From JAPOUP01 sp965203605 (GTDB taxonomy: Bacteria; Pseudomonadota; Alphaproteobacteria; Rhodobacterales; Rhodobacteraceae): a DNA stretch of 64,000 nucleotides. Position numbers and translations under genes: made by a program. Where the stretch lies: positions 5,270,001 to 5,334,000 of the forward strand of contig OZ241902.1 of NCBI GenBank assembly GCA_965203605.1, read 5' to 3'. Below, piece by piece: positions 34,081-43,810 of the stretch. The first letter of the stretch is position 1. Each line of letters begins with the position of its first letter. The notes under the pieces are model-generated. The model was given only the letters and a program-made list of their open reading frames with translations. It was not told the origin of the DNA and did no database searches.

Positions 34081-34457
34081 ATAAACCCCAGTTCCAGCCG
34101 CGCCTCGTCCGACATCATCTCCATACCCCAGGGAGGTTCCCAGGTGAGTTCCACGTCAACCTGCTTCACACCGGGTAGCGGCTCGACTGCGTCGGCGACC
34201 CAGCCTGGCATCTCGCCCGCGACTGGACAGCCTGGCGCCGTCAGCGTCATGGTGATGCGGATCTCGTTCTCCGAGTTGATGTCAACTGTATAGACGAGGC
34301 CAAGATCGTAAATGTTCACTGGAATCTCAGGATCGTAGACGGACCTGCAGGCCTCCACGACACTATCGTAAAGTGGATGGTCCGTGGTTGACGGCCTGAT
34401 CAACGGCGTGCCTTCCAGCCTCTCCGGCGCTTCGATATCCATGACGTCCTCGATCAA
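34077..34457 (-). CDS. DUF59/MIP18-family Fe-S assembly protein, SufT-like
   Basis: The 126-residue protein has the DUF59 core: VVEACRSVYDPEIPVNIYDL, GLVYTVDINSENEIRITMTL, TAPGCPVAGEMPGWV with its reactive Cys, and PPWGMEMMSDEARLELGFM. Proteins of this type (SufT, PaaD-like) help mature Fe-S proteins. The N-terminal 15 residues vary in the family; Met at 34442 is an alternative start. It is the first gene of the minus-strand trio with the IscA-like and TfoX genes. Confidence 0.9.
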   Translation of the reverse strand: MIEDVMDIEAPERLEGTPLIRPSTTDHPLYDSVVEACRSVYDPEIPVNIYDLGLVYTVDINSENEIRITMTLTAPGCPVAGEMPGWVADAVEPLPGVKQVDVELTWEPPWGMEMMSDEARLELGFM

Positions 34458-34594
34458 TCCTGACTGAAGATATAAGGAATAGGTCGCTTAGCGTCCAGTA
34501 CACTCCGGTCATTCTCGCGAAATTCATTGAGTGGTCTGGTGTTCGCAGTCGCTGCCAACTGGACATCCGTTCGCGGATCTGCGAATGCCGACGC

Positions 34595-35782
34595 ATGGCT
34601 GGACGCTTTCCGTTCGATCTTCTGGCGACTGACGGCAGGGCCCGGACAGCGGTGCTTTCAACTCCTCGAGGCGACATCCGCACACCGGCATTCATGCCGG
34701 TGGGAACAGCAGGTACTGTCAAGGCCATGATGCCGGAATCGGTGCGGGCCACGGGGGCGGACATCGTGCTTGGCAATACCTATCACCTGATGCTTAGGCC
34801 TGGTGCGGAGCGTATCGAACGGCTCGGCGGCCTTCACCGATTCATGAACTGGTCGGGGCCAATCCTGACCGACAGTGGTGGGTTTCAGGTGATGAGTCTG
34901 GCGGGATTGCGTAAGTTGACGGAACAGGGCGTGACGTTCCGAAGTCATGTTGACGGTTCCATTCATGAAATCACGCCTGAGAGGTCAATCGCGATCCAGC
35001 GGTCTCTTGGCTCGGACATCGTGATGGCCTTCGACGAGTGTCCCGCTCTCCCGGCCCCGCGGAGTCGGGTCGAAGAGAGCATGCTGCTGTCCATGCGCTG
35101 GGCCGCCCGCTCACGAGAGGTGTTCGGTGACGGGCGGGACCGAGCGATCTTCGGAATTCAACAGGGAGGACTGGAAGTCGATCTTCGACGGGAAAGTGCC
35201 CGTGCTCTGCGTTCCATCGGCTTCGATGGCTACGCCATTGGAGGGCTTGCGGTGGGCGAAGGACAGCAGGAGATGTTTGGGGTGCTTGACCATGTCCCGG
35301 ACATGCTTCCAGCCGAAAGCCCTCGTTATCTTATGGGCGTGGGGAAGCCGGATGATGTTGTGGGTGCTGTAAAGCGTGGGGTCGACATGATGGACTGTGT
35401 ACTTCCATCCAGATCCGGGCGGACCGGACAGGCGTTCACTCGTCGCGGAACGGTGAATATCAAGAACGCACGACATGCGGACGACCCGCGCCCTCTTGAC
35501 GAGGAGTGCAGCTGTCCGGCCTGTAGACATTATTCCCGCGCATATCTGCATCATGTGTTCCGCTCCGGAGAGATCATCAGTTCGATGCTGCTTACCTGGC
35601 ACAACCTACATTACTTTCAGGAAATCATGGACGGCATGCGTCAAGCCATCTTCGAAGGGCGGTTTGCTGCCTGGGAGGCGGCGTTTCATTCCCTACGGTC
35701 CCAGGGAGATATCGAGCCGTTGCCGCATTCTTATGGCAGTGCGTCCATTCTCCCCGTTCCGCCCCGATGTACAACGCCATAG
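34595..35782 (+). CDS. tgt: Queuine tRNA-ribosyltransferase
   Basis: Tgt exchanges guanine 34 for preQ1 in tRNAs with GUN anticodons, a step in queuosine formation. The 395-residue protein shows TPAFMPVGTAGTVKAM, GNTYHLMLRPG, the catalytic Asp in ILTDSGGFQVMSLAGL, FGIQQGG, the second Asp in KRGVDMMDCVLPSRSGRTGQ, and the zinc site CSCPACRHYSRAYLHH. The last 25 residues (after LRSQGDIEPL) are less conserved. It is transcribed divergently from the Fe-S genes with 137 bp between. Confidence 0.97.
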   Translation: MAGRFPFDLLATDGRARTAVLSTPRGDIRTPAFMPVGTAGTVKAMMPESVRATGADIVLGNTYHLMLRPGAERIERLGGLHRFMNWSGPILTDSGGFQVMSLAGLRKLTEQGVTFRSHVDGSIHEITPERSIAIQRSLGSDIVMAFDECPALPAPRSRVEESMLLSMRWAARSREVFGDGRDRAIFGIQQGGLEVDLRRESARALRSIGFDGYAIGGLAVGEGQQEMFGVLDHVPDMLPAESPRYLMGVGKPDDVVGAVKRGVDMMDCVLPSRSGRTGQAFTRRGTVNIKNARHADDPRPLDEECSCPACRHYSRAYLHHVFRSGEIISSMLLTWHNLHYFQEIMDGMRQAIFEGRFAAWEAAFHSLRSQGDIEPLPHSYGSASILPVPPRCTTP

Positions 35783-36379
35783 CGCGATACGACCAGTCTG
35801 GTCCGGGGATTCGAACCGGAACGCCGCCGCACGGGTCACCGAATGCAAAGGTGGGAACCTCACCCCCAGGCATGGTCGATGGTCGTCTCGCACATCGCGC
35901 CAACAAGCTGCCCGAACAGCGCATGACCCGTATTCCTGTCACCTCGGACTGACGGTGTCATGGTCATGCTTCGCGCGTCAGAGCATCACGCCTAGGGAGC
36001 GGCCAGGCTGGCCGACATAGGGCCAGGGCAACCGGGCCGCATGTTTCCCTGTGGCGGCCCGAACCTTCAAGGTCGCCGTACCTGATCCCGAGCAGCGGCC
36101 GGTCCTCGACGGACCTTCCGGTCACGTACGAGGGTCACCGTCATTCGGTCAGCGGGTTCCAGCACCACTGTTTCGCATCAGATCCTCGAATGGCGGTCAG
36201 GAGAGAGCGGAAGTGGGGTTCGGATTGGTCAGGAATTCGACTGGCGACGGCTCTCCAATCCGGCATCAGGGTTGAAAATCATTGGCGAAGGCCCCAATTA
36301 GCGGTGCAATGAACATATCTGGGTGAGCGCTTCCGCACTGAGGTGCAAGGCTTGACCTTTCAGAAATCGGGGAAAGAGT
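35783..36379. other. Intergenic region between tgt and lon
   Basis: About 600 bp without a supported gene. It includes a GGCCAG-G-CTGGCC dyad near 36000-36014 and the lon promoter region at the right end. A tRNA-like minus-strand string near 35805-35830 does not fold as a tRNA. Confidence 0.45.
36272..36300 (+). promoter_or_regulatory. lon: Candidate heat-shock (RpoH-type) promoter of lon
   Basis: TTGAAA at 36272-36277, a 14-bp spacer and CCCCAATTA at 36292-36300 resemble the sigma-32 pattern (CTTGAAA, 11-16 bp, CCCATnT). It lies 80 bp before the lon ATG. lon is a heat-shock gene in many proteobacteria. The match is by eye only. Confidence 0.4.
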
Positions 36380-38797
36380 ATGCAGGAGCGCTTGAGTCCA
36401 TCCTATCCTGTCTTGCCATTGCGGGACATTGTGGTTTTTCCGCACATGGTCGTGCCGCTCTTTGTCGGCCGTGAAAAATCCGTTCGAGCGCTTGATGCGG
36501 TCATGAATGACGACCGGCAGATCCTGCTTGCGAGCCAGACTGACCCGGGCGCCGATGATCCTGACGTCGAGGGGATCTACCGGATCGGTGTGGTGGCGAA
36601 TGTTCTCCACCTCCTGAAGCTGCCGGATGGCACGGTGAAGGTCCTCGTCGAGGGCCTCAAGCGCGTGAGGATCATCGACTACCTGAACAATGCCGAATTC
36701 TTCGAGGCACATGCGGAAGTTCTGGAAGATGAGGAGGGCGACACTTCGGTACTCGAGGCACTGGTGAAATCGGTTGCGGAAGGTTTTGAACGTTATGCAA
36801 GAATTCGGAAGAATATCCCGGAGGAAGCATTTGGGTCCGTTGCCGAGACCCGGGAACCGGACAAACTCGCTGATCTGGTGGCGGGACACCTCGGTGTTTC
36901 GGTCGAGCAGAAGCAGAAGCTGCTGGAGACACTTTCGGTAACCGACCGGCTGGAAAAGATCTACGGCCTCATGCAGGGTGAAATGAGCGTCCTGAAGGTC
37001 GAAAAGAAGATCAAGACGCGCGTGAAGTCGCAGATGGAGCGGACGCAGCGCGAATACTATCTCAATGAGCAGATGAAGGCCATCCAGAAGGAGCTGTCGG
37101 ACGGCGAGGAAGGCGATGGTGAACTCGCCGAACTTGAGGAGAGGATCAAGGAACTCAAGCTTTCGAACGAAGCTCGGGAGAAGGCCACTGCGGAACTCAG
37201 GAAGCTCAAGCACATGCCGCCGATGAGTTCGGAGGCGACCGTTGTACGGAATTACCTTGATTGGATTGTTTCGCTCCCCTGGGGCAGGAAATCGCGTGTC
37301 AAAAAGAACCTGGATCGGGCCCAGAAAGTGCTGGATCAGGATCATTACGGCCTTGAAAAGGTCAAGGAGCGGATAGTCGAGTTTCTGGCCGTTCAGAAGC
37401 GTTCGGCGAAACTCAAGGGGCCAATTCTCTGCCTTGTCGGGCCTCCTGGAGTCGGGAAGACGTCCCTTGGCAAGTCGGTTGCCCGTGCGACCGGGCGGGA
37501 ATTCATCCGCATATCGCTGGGTGGGATTCGCGACGAGGCGGAGATACGCGGCCATCGTCGGACCTACATCGGTTCGATGCCCGGAAAGATCATTCAGGCC
37601 ATGAAGAAGGCAAAGTCCACCAATCCGCTGGTTCTGCTCGATGAAATTGACAAGATGGGCCGGGATTTCCGCGGTGATCCAGCGTCGGCAATGCTTGAAG
37701 TGCTCGATCCGGAGCAGAATTCAACCTTTGTCGATCACTATCTGGAGGTGGAATACGATCTCAGCGATGTCCTGTTCCTGACGACGGCAAACAGCTACAA
37801 TATGCCTGAGCCGTTGCTTGACCGGATGGAAATCATCCCTCTCGCCGGCTACACGGAGGACGAAAAGACCGAGATCGCAAGGCAGCACCTGATCCCGAAA
37901 CAGATCAAGAATCACGCACTCAGAGCGGGCGAGTTCACCCTGACCGATGCGGGTCTGCGGCAGATCATCCGTACATATACGCGGGAGGCGGGGGTTCGGA
38001 ATCTCGAACGGGAAATCGCCAAATTGGCTCGAAAGGCCGTGACCCGAATCGTCAAGAAGGAATCCAGGTCCGTTGAAGTCACTCCGGATCGTCTGGAGGA
38101 GTTCCTTGGCGTCAAGAAATACCGCTACGGTCTCGCTGAGAAGGACAATCAGATTGGTGTCGCAACGGGACTTGCCTGGACCTCTGTAGGCGGTGACCTT
38201 CTCTCCATCGAGGCGCTCCGCCTACCGGGTAAGGGGAGAATGAAAACCACCGGAAAGCTGGGCGACGTGATGAAAGAGTCGATCGAGGCCGCGTCATCCT
38301 ATGTTCGCGCCATTTCGCCCTCGATTGGGGTGAAGCCGCCGAAATTCGATCGAATGGATATACATGTCCATGTTCCGGAGGGAGCCACGCCGAAGGACGG
38401 ACCTTCGGCGGGTATCGCCATGGTAACCGCGATAGTGTCAGTGCTGACCCAGATTCCCGTGCAAAAGGATATCGCGATGACTGGCGAAGTGACATTGCGC
38501 GGTCACGTGCTTCCAATCGGCGGCCTGAAGGAGAAGCTTCTCGCTGCGCTGCGAGGAGGGATCGGCACCGTCCTCATTCCCAAGGAGAACGGGAAGGACC
38601 TGGTCGAGATTCCGGACAATGTGAAGGAAGGACTGAATATCATCCAGGTCGAGACCGTCCGTCAGGTCCTTGACGCGGCGTTGGTGCGGCAACCCGAAGC
38701 GGTTGAATGGGATGAAGAGGCCGATGAGGAAAATGCCGCCGCGGCCCGCGCCGCGGGACAGGCAGACGATGGTTTGCCAAGTGCGACGACCCACTGA
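36380..38797 (+). CDS. lon: ATP-dependent protease Lon
   Basis: Lon degrades misfolded and selected regulatory proteins in the cytoplasm. The 805-residue protein has the N-terminal substrate-binding domain (YPVLPLRDIVVFPHMVVPLF) and a coiled region. The AAA+ module carries Walker A GPPGVGKTSLGKS near residue 355 and VLLDEIDKMG. The C-terminal Ser-Lys protease domain has PKDGPSAGIAMVTAIV. The ending is acidic and variable. GGGGAAAGAG just upstream is a good ribosome-binding site. A 429-codon antisense frame within it is a shadow. Confidence 0.98.
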   Translation: MQERLSPSYPVLPLRDIVVFPHMVVPLFVGREKSVRALDAVMNDDRQILLASQTDPGADDPDVEGIYRIGVVANVLHLLKLPDGTVKVLVEGLKRVRIIDYLNNAEFFEAHAEVLEDEEGDTSVLEALVKSVAEGFERYARIRKNIPEEAFGSVAETREPDKLADLVAGHLGVSVEQKQKLLETLSVTDRLEKIYGLMQGEMSVLKVEKKIKTRVKSQMERTQREYYLNEQMKAIQKELSDGEEGDGELAELEERIKELKLSNEAREKATAELRKLKHMPPMSSEATVVRNYLDWIVSLPWGRKSRVKKNLDRAQKVLDQDHYGLEKVKERIVEFLAVQKRSAKLKGPILCLVGPPGVGKTSLGKSVARATGREFIRISLGGIRDEAEIRGHRRTYIGSMPGKIIQAMKKAKSTNPLVLLDEIDKMGRDFRGDPASAMLEVLDPEQNSTFVDHYLEVEYDLSDVLFLTTANSYNMPEPLLDRMEIIPLAGYTEDEKTEIARQHLIPKQIKNHALRAGEFTLTDAGLRQIIRTYTREAGVRNLEREIAKLARKAVTRIVKKESRSVEVTPDRLEEFLGVKKYRYGLAEKDNQIGVATGLAWTSVGGDLLSIEALRLPGKGRMKTTGKLGDVMKESIEAASSYVRAISPSIGVKPPKFDRMDIHVHVPEGATPKDGPSAGIAMVTAIVSVLTQIPVQKDIAMTGEVTLRGHVLPIGGLKEKLLAALRGGIGTVLIPKENGKDLVEIPDNVKEGLNIIQVETVRQVLDAALVRQPEAVEWDEEADEENAAAARAAGQADDGLPSATTH

Positions 38798-39000
38798 TCC
38801 GATCGGCTTATGCGGATGCAGACCGAATGAGTGACGCCGCCGTAGGGATTGGGGTCGACTTCGGGCGCCGCAGGTGAATCAGTGTTGGGAACCGGACTGC
38901 GAAACCAGTCCCTATCCGCCCGAATTTCACTTCAGCCTTGGGTGGCAGGGGTGTCTCGTGTCGGTAGTCCAGACCCGTATCATTGCCTGAACTGGTGTCG
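38798..39000. other. Gap between lon and the decayed IS
   Basis: About 200 bp with no gene and no clear terminator for lon. Confidence 0.4.
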
Positions 39001-40642
39001 ACCCCTCAGCAATTCCCGCCAGAAATTCTTTTCTTTCATTATCAGTCTGTTGCGCGGGCGTCGCGAATTTTTTTTCGTGGACTTTCCGCACCGGATCGGC
39101 CATCCTGCGGACAGACAGGCAAAAGCCGGGCAGGAAAATGTCCAGGGATTCCCTGCGAAAGCATCTGTCGATGCCCGGCATGCTGCGGGCGGTCCGCGCA
39201 TGCCTCGACCGCATCGCCGACCCGGTCGACACGCGTGGCATCAGCCTTTCCGACTGCCTGATGTCGGGCCTCGCGGTGTTCTCCTCCAGGATGCCGTCGC
39301 TGCTGCAGTTCGATCGGCAGGTCCGGGGCGGCGGTGATCCGGTGATGGCGCGGAACCTCCGCCCGCTCTTCGGCGTGGGGCGGGCGCCGTCGGACAGCTG
39401 GATGCGCCAGCGGCTGGAGGAGGTCGACCCCCGGGACCTCCGCCGCCGCTTCACGGGCATCCACGCGGCGCTGCGGCGCGGAAAGGTGCCGGGGGGTGGA
39501 CGGTGTTCGACGGGCATCCGCTGGTCTCCGTCGACGGCACCGGGTACCATTCCTCCCACAGTGTCAGCTGCCGCAACCGCTGCGGCAGGGAGCACCGCGA
39601 CGGGACGGGGACATACCATCACCAGGCCCTTGGGGCCCCGGTCGTCCATCCCGACATCGGGGAGGTGCTGCCGCTGGCGCCGGAGCCGATCCGCAGGGAG
39701 GACGGCCCGGGGAGGAACGACTGCGGGCGGAACGCGGCGGGACGGCTCATCGGGGACCTCCGCCGGGAGCACCCGCACATGAAGGCGGTCATCGCCGGGG
39801 ACGGGCTGGCGTCCAACGGGCCGCACAGCAGGCTGTTGAAGGAAAAGGATCCTCGCTTCATACTCGGCGGGAGGCCCGGCGACCACGGACCGCTGTCGGC
39901 TGGTCCGGGGCCAGCGAACCCGGACAGACATGGGAGAGGCGCGACAGGAAGGCCGGCACCTTCCAGAGGTCCGGGTGGGACCACGGGCTGCCGCCCACCG
40001 ACGCGAACCTCCACCTGAAAGCCAGCATGCCCGGATGCGGGGAGACCGACACGAAAGGGGGAATGCAGAGGTTCCCGTGGGTCACCGACCTCCCGCCTGG
40101 ACGGGACACGGTGATGTCCGTCATGCGGTGCGGCCGCCGCAGGTGGGCCACCGGGAACGGGACGTCCCGGACACCGGGGCAGGGGATCCATATAGGTCCG
40201 GGAACGGTTCCGGCCATGGCCACAACCATCTGGCGGACGTCCTCCCGACGCTCGCCATGCCCGCGTTCCTGACCGCCCGGGTGCAGCGGCACTGCTGCCC
40301 GCTGTTCGGCAGGGCGCGGCGGCGCCAGGGACGCAACCCCTGCCTGTGGAACAGGCTGCGGGAACCGGGCAGGACATTCGCGTTCCCCGACTGGCGCACA
40401 CCCTGCCGGGCCATCGCCGGGCAACTCGGCAGGGAGGAATGCGTCGGCCTGATCCGCGCCGGTCGGTGGCCGCCCCGACCACGCCCGAACCACCCCGATC
40501 CCGCCCTTCGCCGAAACCTTTTCAGACCGGACAGCCGCCCGGCCATTGGCCATGCGCATCCGGAACGCCCGGCCGACGCGATGCCGCCGAACCGGTCGTC
40601 AGCGGGCCAGCGGATCGACTGGCGGGAACTGCTGTCGACCCC
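39001..40642 (+). mobile_element. Decayed IS with inverted repeats, unassigned (ISNCY-like) type
   Basis: The left end, ACCCCTCAGCAATTCCCGCCAG from 39001, is an inverted copy of the right end, CTGGCGGGAACTGCTGTCGACCCC to 40642; the shared core is CTGGCGGGAAYTGCTG. Between them, a transposase-like protein is spread over at least four frames. No target duplication was identified. The element sits between lon and the tRNA cluster. Confidence 0.7.
39138..40638 (+). pseudogene. Transposase broken into at least four frames
   Basis: Consecutive parts of one protein are found in different frames. 39138-39490 has MSRDSLRKHLSMPGMLRAVR and LRPLFGVGRAPSDSWMRQRL. 39503-39905 has VFDGHPLVSVDGTGYHSSHS, holding a likely catalytic Asp, and HPHMKAVIAGDGLASNGPHS. 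About 39905-40220 has PGQTWERRDRKAGTF, WVTDLPPGRDTVMSVMR and CGRRRWATGNGTS. About 40220 onward has HLADVLPTLAMPAFL and WRTPCRAIAGQLG. Intact relatives carry these parts in a single frame of roughly 450-480 residues. The gene is clearly dead; the family name is uncertain. Confidence 0.75.
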
Positions 40643-40680
40643 TTGTGTAGGATGGCGATAGGCGTTAACGCAGCCTACGT

Positions 40681-40755
40681 GGGTGATTAGCTCAGTGGTA
40701 GAGCGCTTCGTTCACATCGAAGATGTCGGCGGTTCAAATCCGTCATCACCCACCA
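40681..40755 (+). tRNA. tRNA-Val (anticodon CAC)
   Basis: The acceptor stem GGGTGAT pairs with ATCACCC. The anticodon stem-loop is CTTCG-TTCACAT-CGAAG with CAC at positions 34-36, the T arm includes GGTTCAAATCC, and CCA is encoded. It reads the Val codon GUG. Confidence 0.95.
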
Positions 40756-41083
40756 CTGCATCCATCTCCTGAGGATAGAAGCCGACATCGGTCTCTCCTG
40801 ATTTTGGTTGACGCGGTCACTTGCCTGGCTGCTGGATTCCATGTCTGGCACTGACCGCATCGGCGGAGTTCGCGGCTGCAGGAGCTTCCGGTTTTCACGT
40901 AACCATGATCGGATCCGCTTGCTGCGGCATAGGTATTCCGCAACAGTGGACCGGCGAGGCGGTCCGGAACCTGGCTTGATTGTCCGTCGACGGTGGATTG
41001 CATCTAGCCCAATCCTGAACTCCTCCTGAGTGATTGAGCACTCTTGATCTTGGCACAATTGATGGGCTAAGGGTTCCAATGGA
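40756..41083. other. Spacer between the two tRNA-Val genes
   Basis: About 330 bp. No gene, repeat or RNA was recognised. Confidence 0.5.
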
Positions 41084-41159
<76 letters not shown>

Positions 41160-41286
41160 GCGAAGTTCGCGCCATACAGCATATGTCACCTCACGGCCAT
41201 GGAACTTCCCTTTGGGCACTGCCGATGAAATTCACGTTCGATCCGGCTTGACGGCGCCGATGGCTTGTCATATGTCTGCCGCTCAC

Positions 41287-41363
41287 GCGGTTGTAGCTCA
41301 GTTGGTTAGAGTACCGGCCTGTCACGCCGGGGGTCGCGGGTTCGAGTCCCGTCAACCGCGCCA
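41287..41363 (+). tRNA. tRNA-Asp (anticodon GTC)
   Basis: The acceptor GCGGTTG pairs with CAACCGC. The anticodon arm is CCGGC-CTGTCAC-GCCGG with GTC, the T arm is GGGTTCGAGTCCC, the discriminator is G and CCA is encoded. Val-Asp tRNA clusters are common in this group. Confidence 0.97.
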
Positions 41364-41520
41364 TCCTCGATTGCTGGCGGACGTCCCGTTTGCTCTGGGC
41401 AAGTCTGGGGCTTATTTGGGGAAGTGCCGGAGCGGCAGGGATCCTGATCGGCCCTTTTTGACGCTCTTAGGTGAGCGGATGTGCTGCATCGGGCGTCCGA
41501 AGCGGAGGAAATGACTCCGG

Positions 41521-41994
41521 ATGTACCAGCTCGAGGTCAAGCGTTTTCTGGTTGAGCACGAGTTTTGCCCTGCCGACGGATGGCAGGTCACCGTTCATGT
41601 CGATGGGATGGAACGGGCGAAAGGCGGGAGTCATTCGGCCGACAAGCAGGTACGCGTCTGCTGTGCCGAGGATTGGCTTCGAAACGCGGGGGTCACCATT
41701 GGTACCGACCCTGATTTCGGTGCCGCTGACCTCGTTGCCAGTAAACAGGCCGCCCCGACGGTCGTGGTGGAGATTGAGGATGACTCATCGAAACAGAAGG
41801 AACAGGCGCTTTACTCTGTGCTCGGTCAAGCCGTGATGCTGATGAAGAACGACGGGAAGACCCGTTACGGTTTAGCGGTTCCGGATACCTCCGAATGGGA
41901 ACGCCAACTGGAGAAAATTCCCCCGCATATCCGTAGTCAGCTGTCCCTGACTCTCTGGCTCGTTGGCGAAGCCGGAGTTCGCCAACTGGCGTGA
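41521..41994 (+). CDS. Orphan protein with possible PD-(D/E)xK-like core
   Basis: The 157-residue protein follows the tRNA cluster. It has no signal or membrane segment. The middle GAADLVASKQAAPTVVVEIE followed by DDSSKQKEQALYSVLGQAVM has an acid-hydrophobic pattern (D, then ExE and a Gln-rich helix) reminiscent of restriction-endonuclease-like folds, but the usual Lys is not in place, so this is only a suggestion. The C-terminus reads LTLWLVGEAGVRQLA. No neighbour is clearly related. ATG 41521 has a modest GGAGGAA upstream (about 41503-41509). Confidence 0.55.
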   Translation: MYQLEVKRFLVEHEFCPADGWQVTVHVDGMERAKGGSHSADKQVRVCCAEDWLRNAGVTIGTDPDFGAADLVASKQAAPTVVVEIEDDSSKQKEQALYSVLGQAVMLMKNDGKTRYGLAVPDTSEWERQLEKIPPHIRSQLSLTLWLVGEAGVRQLA

Positions 41995-42251
41995 GGGTCC
42001 GACTCCGCTGTCTCGTCACCTTCCTCCACTGTCACCCAAACCTGTTTGCAGACAGCGTCGGTTAGACACGCCATCTCTTCACCATGCGATGATTGCCACC
42101 AGGCCTTGATGGCCGGGATGTCGGAACTGCTGGAAACCACTGGCTCCCAGTCAGGCAGGCGAGAGCCTGTTCCATTGCCACCGTCTGTTGCTGTGGACCA
42201 CGGGATTGGATATGTCTCGCGAGTGGGCTGTCGTTCGGCAAGGACGGCGAA

Positions 42252-43622
42252 TCAGGTCAACGCAGCAAGCACCCGTGCCCAGCTACGGATGCCTTTATGG
42301 AAGCTCTCAAGGTCATACTTCTCGTTGGGACTATGGATCCTGTCGTCGTCGCGCCCGAAACCGACCAGCAACGAATCCATACCGAGGATATCCTTGAAAT
42401 AGCCAGCGATCGGAATTGAGCCGCCGCATCCGATGAAGGCCGCGTCGTTCGGCCATTCATCGGAAAGGGCTCTGCGTGCCAGTTCAAACGACGGATCATC
42501 CGTCGCCATGACGCAGGCGGGCGCGGCACCGTAACCCGTGAACTCAACCCTGCAGTCAGGCGGAATCATGTCGCGCACCATCGTCCGGAATCTCTCGCGA
42601 AGCTTCAGCGGGTTCTGCCCACTAACCAATCGGAAGCTGATCTTTGCCTTGGCTTTGGCTGGAAGGACGGTCTTGAAGCCCTCTCCTGAATATCCGCTAG
42701 ATATACCGTTGACCTCACAGGTCGGACGCGACCAGATCATCTCGAGCCCTGATCTGCCGGCCTCTCCAGCGGGCAGGGCGAGACCAACCTCGCCAAGAAA
42801 GGCTGCTTCATCGAATCCCAACGCTTCCCACTGGTCTTCGATCGCTTCGGACAGTTCGGGTATTCCGTCATAGAAGCCAGGCACGGTCACCCGTCCGTTT
42901 TCGTCATGGAGGCTTGCGACAACGCGAGTCAGCACACGTGCGGGATTCATGGCAATTCCACCGTACATTCCCGAATGCAGATCCCTATTGGCTCCGGTGA
43001 TGGTGACTTCCTCGCCTAGTAACCCACGCAACGACGTGGTGATCGCGGGTGTTTGGGGATTGAACATTCCCGTGTCACAGATGAGGGCGAGGTCGGCCTT
43101 AAGTTCATCGAGATTGCCCTCCAGGAACGGCACCAGTGATGGCGACCCACTTTCCTCCTCTCCCTCGAACAGAAACGTGATTTGGCAGGGCAGGGAACCA
43201 TGAACCGATTTCCATGCGCGGCAGGCCTCGACAAATGTCATAAGCTGCCCCTTGTCATCGGAGGAACCGCGGCCTGTGATTACGCGGCCACTGGAAGAGT
43301 CGATGACCGACGGATCGAATGGATCGCGATTCCAAAGATCAATTGGGTCGACAGGCTGCACGTCGTAATGGCCGTAGAACAGCAGATGCGGTCCGGTGCC
43401 CCGTACCTGCCCAACGACCATCGGATGACCCTCTGTTGGGCGAATTGACGCGGCAACCCCAAATGTCGACAGGTCGTCCACCAACCAGTTCGCTGCCTGG
43501 GCGATCGCGTCTCCGTAGGCCGGATCCGTCGAAATGGAGGGAATCCTAAGGAATGCGAGCAGACGATCCACTGCTGTTGGCATCTCGCTGTCAATTCTCG
43601 ACAGAACGGCGGTAAGGTTCAT
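42252..43622 (-). CDS. M20-family dipeptidase / metallopeptidase
   Basis: The 456-residue protein is an M20-type zinc peptidase. It shows the metal site FYGHYDVQPVDPIDLW near residue 86, GRGSSDDKGQLMTFVEACRA near 118, the catalytic FLFEGEEESGSPS near 152, and a dimerisation domain with HSGMYGG followed by the closing metal-site region. It likely hydrolyses dipeptides or acylated amino acids in the cytoplasm. It is divergent from hemA, with about 190 bp between. Confidence 0.92.
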   Translation of the reverse strand: MNLTAVLSRIDSEMPTAVDRLLAFLRIPSISTDPAYGDAIAQAANWLVDDLSTFGVAASIRPTEGHPMVVGQVRGTGPHLLFYGHYDVQPVDPIDLWNRDPFDPSVIDSSSGRVITGRGSSDDKGQLMTFVEACRAWKSVHGSLPCQITFLFEGEEESGSPSLVPFLEGNLDELKADLALICDTGMFNPQTPAITTSLRGLLGEEVTITGANRDLHSGMYGGIAMNPARVLTRVVASLHDENGRVTVPGFYDGIPELSEAIEDQWEALGFDEAAFLGEVGLALPAGEAGRSGLEMIWSRPTCEVNGISSGYSGEGFKTVLPAKAKAKISFRLVSGQNPLKLRERFRTMVRDMIPPDCRVEFTGYGAAPACVMATDDPSFELARRALSDEWPNDAAFIGCGGSIPIAGYFKDILGMDSLLVGFGRDDDRIHSPNEKYDLESFHKGIRSWARVLAALT

Positions 43623-43725
43623 GGAAATTCCGTATGTTGCCTGTTCATCCGCAGGTTATCAGGAAGTTGGACTATGTCCAGATGACCCTTGTGCCGCTGC
43701 TAAAATGGGTGGCTTGCCGTGGCAA

Positions 43726-43743
43726 ATTGTACAGCTTGCTACA
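43726..43743 (+). promoter_or_regulatory. Dyad in the hemA upstream region
   Basis: TTGTA-N8-TACAA is a perfect 5-bp-arm inverted repeat. It lies 67 bp before the hemA start and overlaps a possible -10 box TACAAT (43739-43744). It could be an operator for hemA or the divergent peptidase gene. The regulator is unknown. Confidence 0.3.
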
Positions 43744-43810
43744 ATACGGATTTGGAAACTCTTCGCAGATCTGCTATGTGCCGATCGGCGTTGGTTCGAG
43801 GAAGTCCACT

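Noticed and set aside
35800..35835. tRNA-like string GGATTCGAACC on the plus strand (minus-strand T-arm)
   Set aside because: The T stem does not pair with a 7-nt loop and no matching acceptor or anticodon arm was found in the 80 bp on either side.
36266..37555. 429-codon minus-strand frame over the start of lon
   Set aside because: Antisense shadow of lon; the plus-strand gene explains the region fully.
41937..42140. 67-codon minus-strand frame overlapping the orphan gene
   Set aside because: It reads protein-like (IPAIKAWWQSSHGEEMACLT) but overlaps another gene and has no start signal or relatives that I recognise.
43711..43740. Sigma-54 promoter before hemA (TGGCA...TTGC)
   Set aside because: Spacing between the two elements is 11 bp instead of the required spacing, so the match fails.
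43634..43810. N-terminal extension of hemA to the upstream ATG
   Set aside because: The 59 extra residues have no resemblance to ALAS enzymes, while the GTG at 43811 has a ribosome-binding site and gives the normal N-terminus.
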